DNA from: Bacteroidaceae bacterium | GTDB lineage: Bacteria > Bacteroidota > Bacteroidia > Bacteroidales > Bacteroidaceae | Assembly: GCA_021443285.1 (NCBI GenBank) | Contig: JABUUG010000036.1 | Location: 10,557 to 18,593 of the forward strand | Reading direction: 5' to 3' | Length of the DNA stretch: 8,037 bases | Shown here: piece after piece, positions 1 to 4,545 of the stretch | Position numbering within the stretch: the stretch's first letter is position 1 | How the letters are laid out: each line of letters starts with the position of its first letter | Notes under the pieces: model-generated | Databases searched by the model: none | What the model was told of the DNA's origin: nothing | Seen by the model: the letters and a program-made list of their open reading frames with translations, nothing else | Program-made: the position numbers and the translations under genes

Positions 1-168
1 TTGATTGAATAATGGGGGTCCATTATGATTGAGAATAGGCAAAAAAGATAACAAAAAGAGGGTTTAAGACGAATTGTTCTCTAATGGACTATTTGGGTTT
101 ATTGATTGCCTGTTTCCGCGGATTTTACATCCATGCCCCCTGTGCATGTCAGCCCTCTACACATATAT

Positions 169-186
169 TATATATATGCGCGCGCG
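169..186. repeat. Alternating purine-pyrimidine run (TA then CG dinucleotides)
   Basis: Eighteen bases alternate strictly: a TA repeat passes directly into a GC/CG repeat. A shorter alternating piece (161-168) precedes it and a G-rich run (189-199, four Gs, T, six Gs) follows. Such runs are known to favour left-handed or unwound DNA under negative supercoiling and are prone to slippage. No role is shown here. Confidence 0.8.
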
Positions 187-241
187 ATGGGGTGGGGGGC
201 TTTTTGTTGATGTATTGGGCTTTTATTAATGTATTTTGCAT

Positions 242-260
242 AGACTGCGGAGGACAGTCT
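242..260 (+). other. Small hairpin with a purine-rich loop
   Basis: AGACTG (242-247) pairs with CAGTCT (255-260) around the loop CGGAGGA. The loop contains GGAGG, which resembles a Shine-Dalgarno core, although Bacteroidetes rarely use one. A T-rich stretch follows (TTTGATACATTTTT), so it could be a weak terminator for an unseen upstream gene. The T-run is interrupted, which keeps that reading tentative. Confidence 0.35.
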
Positions 261-266
261 TTGATA

Positions 267-283
267 CATTTTTGTCAAAAATG
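267..283. promoter_or_regulatory. 17-base near-perfect palindrome, operator-like
   Basis: CATTTTTG and CAAAAATG face each other around a single T. This is an eight-base dyad with odd symmetry, typical in size of a dimeric regulator site. It lies about 235 bases before the start codon at 518 and about 90 bases before the candidate -7 box. A near copy of its left part (CATTTTTTGTCAAA) occurs at 3987-4000 upstream of the next operon. The regulator is unknown, and chance in A/T-rich DNA is possible. Confidence 0.35.
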
Positions 284-343
284 CTACCATATGTAGTGAT
301 TTATGTCAATATCGGATAAAAATCCTTTAATTTATTTTAACAC

Positions 344-379
344 TTGATTATGCCCACACTCTAAAGAGTGCTATTTTTG
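344..379 (+). promoter_or_regulatory. Candidate Bacteroidetes-type promoter for the gene at 518
   Basis: TATTTTTG at 372-379 matches the Bacteroidetes primary-sigma -7 consensus TAnnTTTG exactly. The nearest upstream TTG, a possible -33 element, is at 344-346. The spacer is 25 bases, about five longer than usual, so the -33 assignment is weak. The spacer holds a 14-base palindrome (CACTCT AA AGAGTG, 357-370), a possible regulator site. Transcription would start near 386 and give a leader of about 130 bases. The same palindrome followed by CTATTTTTG could instead be read as a weak terminator of an upstream transcript. Confidence 0.45.
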
Positions 380-380
380 C

Positions 381-438
381 GTACGATTTCGCGGTGTGCC
401 ATAGCCGCGACAGTCGCAATCTTAGCCACGATACGTAC
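381..438 (+). other. Nested dyads in the probable 5' leader of the gene at 518
   Basis: TCGCGG (389-394) pairs with CCGCGA (405-410) around a ten-base loop. GCGAC-A-GTCGC (407-417) overlaps the right arm, so the two pairings exclude each other. GTACG (381-385) can pair with CGTAC (434-438) as an outer closing stem. The block is clearly more G/C-rich than the DNA around it and lies between the candidate promoter and the start codon. A leader RNA structure is possible but not shown. Confidence 0.3.
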
Positions 439-517
439 TATCCTATTGCTTATCCTATTTGTTTTTTTTGACACCTTTTTATCTAACTAATTTAATAATA
501 ATCAAATCTTAAAACTA

Positions 518-3500
518 ATGAAAAAGAGTTACTTCTTGTTCTTGGTTGGTGCCTTCGTATCGATGTGCACCACAGCATTAGCTTGGGAGAAACCTGCTGC
601 TCCTGCCGTCCAGGCGCTCGTTACGGACGGAGAGACATGGCAGTACATCTTCAACCCAGGCGCTGACGGCTTCCTCTGTGGAGCTAACGACTACAATACC
701 CGTGCCTCTGTTTCCCTGACAAGGGGTTACAAGTGGAAGGTATTGATGACTGACGAGGCAAATCCTTGTTTTGCACTCATTGACTCTATCGAGTATGACA
801 ATGGTGGCAAGCCATGTGATTGGGGATGGCGTCGTATGTTCTGTGACAATGCCACTGGCATTTGGGTTGACAACGACGGTGGCGCTAACAACGACACCTG
901 GACAATCTCTGCTGCTGACAACAAATTCAAAATCGGCAATACCGCCATTGAAGGTTTCCTTGCTATACGCCCGGCAGAAAAGAACGACACACGCTGCTAC
1001 TTTACAAGTGCAGAGGCGTATGTTGCAGAAACCATGTCTGATGAGTGGTACGCAACCTCTCAGGATGAGTTCCTCAGATATTCTGCTGCCAAGCCAATCT
1101 ACAATGCGGCAATGGACCTGAAGGCTGCCCTTGATGCAGCAAAAGCAGAGTATCCTTCAATTGACGTTACTGCTGAAGAAAAAGTTTTCAACAACGAGAG
1201 CTCTACAATTGAGGAGCTGAATGCGGCTACTGCCGAGGTAACTCTGAAGGTTAAGGAAGAGGCCGCAAAGAAGCTTGCTGAGGGTGCTACATGGGATTCT
1301 CCAAAGAGCATGACTTCTCTTATCGACGACCCAAGCTTCGAAAAGGGCGATATGGGTAGCTGGACAACTGCCGGTAGCGGTGGCGACTGCGGCGTTAAGG
1401 AGAACAGCAACGGCACATATCACTGCGACAATGCTGATGGCGACTATCTCTTCAACACATGGGGACGCTCTCCACTCGTTGTAAACCAGAAACTCGAGAG
1501 AATGCCTAACGGTATCTACAAGCTCACTGCACTCTATGCTTCCGACAAGGGCAATGTTGGCCTGCTTTATGCTAACACTGACACTACAAAAATTAATGCA
1601 AATGATGCCGGTAAAACCATGATGGTAGAGGGTACTGTAGCAGCTATCATTACAGACAAGACCGTCAACATCGGTATGACATCCGAGCAGTGGTTCAAGG
1701 CAGACAACTTCCGTCTTGAATATTGCGGCAATGACGCACAGAGCTATCAGGAATATGTAAAGGCACAGGCTCCTGCATTCAGTGAGGAAGACCAGATTAC
1801 AACATCTCTCCTTGAGGACTACAACGCAAATGTTGCTTCGAAGGCCGCTGCTGTCCAGACACCGGAGGAAGCAAAGGCTGCTGCTGCGGAAATCAAGCAG
1901 GCTGCCGCACTCGTAGAAGAGAACAAGGCTCTCTGGGCTGAGCTCGCAAAGAAGGTTGAGACTGCAAAGTCAACACTTACAGACCCTGCCCTCGACCAGA
2001 CTCACGAGGCTGTACTCGAGCTTTCTGACTATGTTGACATGGGATATGATGAAATACGCGGCGCCAAGGCTCTGACTTCTGAGGAACTCAAGGCTGAGGT
2101 TGAGAGGGTTCAGACCATGATTAACAAGGCTATGCAGGCACTGAAGGACGGTGCAGACATGACCAAGTACCTCAAGAACCCACAGATGGATTCTGCAGCT
2201 GGTTGGGAAGGTAACCCAACTATTAACGAGGCTTGCGGTGAGAAGTACGGCGTAAACGGCGACTTCGACGTATATCAGATTGTTGACGCTGAGATGCCGG
2301 TAGGTGTATATGAGATTGAAATGCAGGGCTTCTATCGTCAGTACCGCGATGACAATGCTGAGAAGCAGGCATGGTACAACGTATTCGAGGCTACTGACGA
2401 TGCCCACACATACAAGGCTGGTAAGCCAGTGCCACTCGCATTCGTTTATCTGAACGCAAACAAGACTGCAATGAACTGCGTTTACGACTTCACACGCGAG
2501 GGTGTTTATGACCCGGACACACAGACATTCACATGCGACTTCTACGGAAGCGGTTACTCGGTTGACCCATACAACAAGTATGCATATCCAAACAATATGG
2601 CAACTGCTGCCAAGGCATTCGCAGTAGGCGCATACAAGGTTTCTGCCTACGGTATTCTTGCCAAGGAGTCAGACAAGCTCCGCATTGGTGTTAAGGGTAA
2701 CCTCGGCGGTAGCGACTGGGCTATCTTCGACAACTTCAAGCTCACATTCCGCGCAAAGAACGAAGAGCTCGTTGACAAGCTCCTCCCAGACGCTGTTGCT
2801 GCTCTCGACCTCACAGGCAAGACTGTTGGTAAGGACGTTAAGGAAAGCGTTACTGCTGCTCTGGCTGCTGCTCAGAGCGCACAGACTGTTGATGAGAAGT
2901 TCAATGCTCTTGCAGACTGCTCTAACCTCACAGAGACTGTCGAGAAGTCTGTAGCACTCTTCCAGGATCTCTATACAGCTATGGGCGACCTCGAGACAGC
3001 CGTATCTAACTCTAAGGCTTCGGCAGAAGTTATTGCTGAAGGTTCTAAGATGCTGGAGGATGTAAGCTCTGCTTATGCCGGCGGTGCATATACCGACGCT
3101 GAGGCTGAGGCTACAATAAACGACATCGATGCAATGGTTAAGAAGCTCGCTATACCAGAAAATATCGGTACAGACGACGAGCCGGTTGACTTCACAACAT
3201 TCATCAAGGACGCTACATGTGTAGGTCTTTCAAAGTCTGGCGACACTAAGGGTACTTACGGTGCATGGTCATTCGAGAAGTCTTCTTGCAACGGTCCTCA
3301 AGGTCTCGGTTCTAACTCATCTGAGTTCTGGAATGGTGACGCAAATCCTATCCAGTTCCACATCTACCAGACAATCGTTGGTCTTCCTTCAGGAAAGTAT
3401 GGTCTCAAGGTAGAGGCTAACAACTCTTACAACGGTCAGCCTTCTCTCGGCAATAGCGGTCGTATGTATCTCTATGCTGAAATCGCTGGCGAATCAACAA

Positions 3501-3895
3501 TTCCTTCTGTAGCTATTGAGCCAACAGAGAAGAACGCTGACGACTGCGACAACTACAAGGTAATCTTCACACTTGGCAAGAGCGCAGCTGAGTCAAGAGC
3601 AACCGAAGATGAGAACATCGTAACTGTAGGTCTGAAGTCTGCTGGCAAGCTTGATGCACGCTGGTTCGGTTGGAGAAACTTCACTCTTGAGTGCTACGGT
3701 ACAGAGAGCAAGCAGGAGGATACTCCGGACGCTATCACACCTGCAACAGCCATCAAGGACGTAGTCGCTGCTGAGACAGAGTCTGCTCCGGTAGCAGTTT
3801 ACAATGCGGTAGGTGTTCAGATTCCTGGTATCACAAAGGGCCTCAACATCGTTCGCATGAGCGACGGCACTGTTCGCAAGGTACTGGTTAAATAA
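518..3895 (+). CDS. Large secreted multidomain protein with Prevotella-type C-terminal sorting tail
   Basis: This 1125-residue exported protein is likely displayed on the surface. Residues 1-22 form a signal peptide with an ALA cleavage site before Trp23, and there is no convincing lipobox. Residues 40-150 form a beta-rich N-terminal domain with the motif YIFNPGADGFLCGAND (43-58), a style I associate with secreted Bacteroidales proteins. Three beta-sandwich modules resembling galactose-binding or carbohydrate-binding folds follow at about 265-404 (LIDDPSFEKG ... ADNFRLEYCG), 550-745 (LKNPQMDSAAGW ... FDNFKLTF) and 892-1061 (FTTFIKDAT ... WRNFTLECYG). They are separated by Ala/Glu/Lys-rich helical spacers (about 190-260, 405-545, 750-885) that resemble FIVAR-type bundles. 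Residues 1080-1125 look like the short Prevotella form of the type IX secretion tail. No catalytic domain is recognisable. The leader is A/T-rich (AAAACTAATG), as is usual here. It is terminated separately from the next operon. Export is well supported; glycan or matrix binding is inference. Confidence 0.9.
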   Translation: MKKSYFLFLVGAFVSMCTTALAWEKPAAPAVQALVTDGETWQYIFNPGADGFLCGANDYNTRASVSLTRGYKWKVLMTDEANPCFALIDSIEYDNGGKPCDWGWRRMFCDNATGIWVDNDGGANNDTWTISAADNKFKIGNTAIEGFLAIRPAEKNDTRCYFTSAEAYVAETMSDEWYATSQDEFLRYSAAKPIYNAAMDLKAALDAAKAEYPSIDVTAEEKVFNNESSTIEELNAATAEVTLKVKEEAAKKLAEGATWDSPKSMTSLIDDPSFEKGDMGSWTTAGSGGDCGVKENSNGTYHCDNADGDYLFNTWGRSPLVVNQKLERMPNGIYKLTALYASDKGNVGLLYANTDTTKINANDAGKTMMVEGTVAAIITDKTVNIGMTSEQWFKADNFRLEYCGNDAQSYQEYVKAQAPAFSEEDQITTSLLEDYNANVASKAAAVQTPEEAKAAAAEIKQAAALVEENKALWAELAKKVETAKSTLTDPALDQTHEAVLELSDYVDMGYDEIRGAKALTSEELKAEVERVQTMINKAMQALKDGADMTKYLKNPQMDSAAGWEGNPTINEACGEKYGVNGDFDVYQIVDAEMPVGVYEIEMQGFYRQYRDDNAEKQAWYNVFEATDDAHTYKAGKPVPLAFVYLNANKTAMNCVYDFTREGVYDPDTQTFTCDFYGSGYSVDPYNKYAYPNNMATAAKAFAVGAYKVSAYGILAKESDKLRIGVKGNLGGSDWAIFDNFKLTFRAKNEELVDKLLPDAVAALDLTGKTVGKDVKESVTAALAAAQSAQTVDEKFNALADCSNLTETVEKSVALFQDLYTAMGDLETAVSNSKASAEVIAEGSKMLEDVSSAYAGGAYTDAEAEATINDIDAMVKKLAIPENIGTDDEPVDFTTFIKDATCVGLSKSGDTKGTYGAWSFEKSSCNGPQGLGSNSSEFWNGDANPIQFHIYQTIVGLPSGKYGLKVEANNSYNGQPSLGNSGRMYLYAEIAGESTIPSVAIEPTEKNADDCDNYKVIFTLGKSAAESRATEDENIVTVGLKSAGKLDARWFGWRNFTLECYGTESKQEDTPDAITPATAIKDVVAAETESAPVAVYNAVGVQIPGITKGLNIVRMSDGTVRKVLVK

Positions 3896-3910
3896 ACCAT
3901 ATTGACATAT

Positions 3911-3948
3911 AAGGAACTGGAAAGGGAAATCCTTCTCCAGTTCCTTTT
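3911..3948 (+). terminator. Strong rho-independent terminator after the secreted protein gene
   Basis: AAGGAACTGGA (3911-3921) pairs perfectly with TCCAGTTCCTT (3936-3946), an 11-base-pair stem. The loop can add a short inner stem (AAGG 3922-3925 with CCTT 3931-3934). TTTT follows directly, and a second T-run lies at 3952-3957. It begins 15 bases after the stop codon, so it ends the transcript of the upstream gene and separates it from the next operon. Confidence 0.92.
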
Positions 3949-4012
3949 ACTGTTTTTCTATACACACCCCCTTGATAATCTATTAGCATTTTTTGTCAAA
4001 CCCTTAATGATC

Positions 4013-4027
4013 GTCTTGTTACAAGAC
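4013..4027. promoter_or_regulatory. 15-base perfect palindrome, operator-like
   Basis: GTCTTGT and ACAAGAC are exact inverted repeats around one T. The site lies about 80 bases upstream of the weak promoter guess at 4094-4124. It could be a regulator site or simply a small hairpin. Nothing identifies a binding protein. Confidence 0.3.
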
Positions 4028-4066
4028 ACCCCCTCTTGCGGCTGAAACATGCCGGACTTCCCCCTT

Positions 4067-4084
4067 GGGTTGCCCACGCAGCCC
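4067..4084 (+). other. G/C-rich hairpin
   Basis: GGGTTGC (4067-4073) pairs with GCAGCCC (4078-4084) around the four-base loop CCAC, using one G-U pair in RNA. There is no T-run after it, so it is not a terminator on the plus strand. Confidence 0.5.
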
Positions 4085-4159
4085 GCTTATTGTTTTGAAT
4101 ATCCACAGAAACACTATATATATAACCTTTATGTATCTAAGAAGACTATCACACGTGCA

Positions 4160-4176
4160 ATGTGCTGGAAGCACAT
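4160..4176 (+). other. First hairpin of the structured series
   Basis: ATGTGCT (4160-4166) and AGCACAT (4170-4176) form a perfect seven-base-pair stem with a GGA loop. It stands eight bases before the left arm of the inverted repeat element at 4185 and shares no sequence with it. Confidence 0.6.
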
Positions 4177-4210
4177 CTCTATCAGTAACCCCACAATTCA
4201 TTGTGGGGCT

Positions 4211-4238
4211 GGATGTATAGCTCCACAGATACATATCC
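4211..4238 (+). other. Interior hairpin of the inverted-repeat element
   Basis: ATGTAT (4213-4218) pairs with ATACAT (4229-4234). GG (4211-4212) and CC (4237-4238) extend the stem past a two-base bulge. The loop is ten bases. This is the weakest of the interior hairpins. Confidence 0.4.
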
Positions 4239-4297
4239 GTGCGCCCAGGCGCACGACTCCATCAAAATGCTGGATAGAGTCGTACGCTAAGCGCACG
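4238..4297 (+). repeat. Two related G/C-rich hairpins joined by a third
   Basis: CGTGCGCC/GGCGCACG (4238-4255) is a perfect eight-base dyad around CA. A diverged second copy lies at 4281-4297: CGTACGC pairs with GCGCACG with one A-C mismatch. Between them CGACTC (4254-4259) pairs with GAGTCG (4277-4282), extended by ATC/GAT after one mismatch. The neighbouring stems share one or two bases, so the three stack nearly end to end. The resemblance of the outer two (CGTrCGC ... GCGCACGA) suggests an old duplication inside the element. Confidence 0.6.
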
Positions 4298-4353
4298 AAG
4301 ATAGCCATCTCCACATAAATCCCCTCAATGAATTGTGGGGTTACAGAAAGAAA

Positions 4354-4368
4354 AGTGGCTCCGCCACT
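4354..4368. other. G/C-rich hairpin, terminator-like on the minus strand
   Basis: AGTGGC (4354-4359) pairs with GCCACT (4363-4368) around TCC. Read on the minus strand, TTTTCTTTC follows the stem, so it has the form of a weak terminator for leftward transcription. No minus-strand gene is visible to need one. Confidence 0.4.
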
Positions 4369-4392
4369 ACCAGTGACACAGCATCCACTCGG

Positions 4393-4441
4393 AAAAAACT
4401 TGTGAAACTCTCTGCCCGCAGGGCACTATAAAAAACTCGTG
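4393..4441. repeat. Direct repeats AAAAAACTyGTG flanking a small hairpin
   Basis: AAAAAACTTGTG (4393-4404) and AAAAAACTCGTG (4430-4441) differ at one base and lie 37 bases apart. Between them TGCCC/GGGCA (4413-4425) forms a five-base-pair hairpin with a GCA loop. CTCGTG is repeated again at 4444-4449, which links this block to the CTTGCGT repeats downstream. Confidence 0.55.
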
Positions 4442-4443
4442 TC

Positions 4444-4510
4444 CTCGTGCACTTGCGTTAAAATAAAACTCAGCTTGCGTTAGATATAAAAGCTCAGCTT
4501 GCGTCAAATA
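4444..4510. repeat. Imperfect tandem repeats with CTTGCGT core before the start codon
   Basis: CTTGCGT occurs at 4452-4458, 4474-4480 and 4498-4504, with periods of 22 and 24 bases. The last two copies share the 12-base block CTCAGCTTGCGT (4469-4480 and 4493-4504). An A-rich tail follows each core. The last copy ends about 40 bases before the ATG at 4546, where promoter elements or a regulator would be expected. No standard -7 box is associated. The repeats may be sites for several copies of a regulator, an alternative sigma factor signal, or a slippage-prone tract. Confidence 0.6.
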
Positions 4511-4545
4511 GAAATCGAAATAATCTATAAATAACTTAACCCAAT

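Larger units (their letters stand above)
1..517. other. Non-coding region upstream of the large secreted protein
   Basis: No convincing gene lies here. A 70-codon frame at 84-296 exists, but it runs through the TA/CG dinucleotide repeat and a G-rich run, is rich in Cys, and matches nothing I recognise. The stretch is A/T-rich with scattered dyads. These are ATAATGG/CCATTAT around a GGGT loop (9-26), CATGC/GCATG (132-148), AGACTG/CAGTCT (242-260), a 17-base palindrome (267-283), CACTCT/AGAGTG (357-370), TCGCGG/CCGCGA (389-410) and GCGAC-A-GTCGC (407-417). The 3' part probably holds the promoter and leader of the gene starting at 518. The gene to the left is outside the window, so some of these hairpins could belong to its 3' end. 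Confidence 0.7.
4185..4344. repeat. 160-base element with 24-base inverted terminal repeats
   Basis: The left arm (4185-4208, starting GTAACCCCACAATTC) and the reverse complement of the right arm (4321-4344) match at 23 of 24 positions; the one difference is at base 4325. Each arm is also a palindrome: CCCCACAAT with ATTGTGGGG on the left, and the same with one mismatch on the right. The DNA can therefore form either two local hairpins or one long stem closing the 112-base interior. The interior is filled with further hairpins (4211-4238, 4238-4255, 4254-4282, 4281-4297). I see no target-site duplication and no transposase. Possible natures are a MITE-like element, an invertible segment, or a structured leader RNA. 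Confidence 0.75.
3949..4545. other. Long structured intergenic region before the fasciclin-SusC operon
   Basis: These roughly 600 bases contain no convincing gene; the frames of 71 to 89 codons inside run through palindromes. The left part (3961-4130) has a nine-base direct repeat ACACCCCCT (3964-3972 and 4026-4034), a palindrome at 4013-4027 and a hairpin at 4067-4084. The middle (4160-4425) is an almost gapless hairpin series, listed separately. The right part (4393-4510) holds short direct repeats leading to the start codon. I found no exact TAnnTTTG box here. The best guess is TTTG at 4094-4097 with a TA-rich -7 near 4117-4124, which would give a leader of about 400 bases. That promoter guess is weak. 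Confidence 0.7.

Noticed and set aside
84..296. 70-codon plus-strand open frame
   Set aside because: It crosses the dinucleotide repeat, the G-run and a hairpin, has a Cys-rich low-complexity product, and shows no recognisable domain or convincing start context.
357..379. Intrinsic terminator (CACTCT/AGAGTG plus T-run)
   Set aside because: The stem is only five to six pairs, is not G/C-rich, and the T-run is better explained as an exact -7 promoter box. It was kept only as an alternative reading.
1970..2407. 145-codon minus-strand frame
   Set aside because: It is antisense to the well-supported secreted protein and has no recognisable domain.
4019..4318. Small frames on both strands (71 and 89 codons) in the second intergenic region
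   Set aside because: Both run through the palindromes and hairpins, so their sequence is explained by DNA or RNA structure, and no domain or leader supports them.
4209..4320. Invertible promoter inside the inverted-repeat element
   Set aside because: I found no TTTG plus TAnnTTTG pair in either orientation of the segment, so I list the element as a repeat and leave inversion as a testable idea.
4160..4425. CRISPR array
   Set aside because: The repeated pieces are differing hairpins with no regular repeat-spacer spacing and no cas genes nearby.
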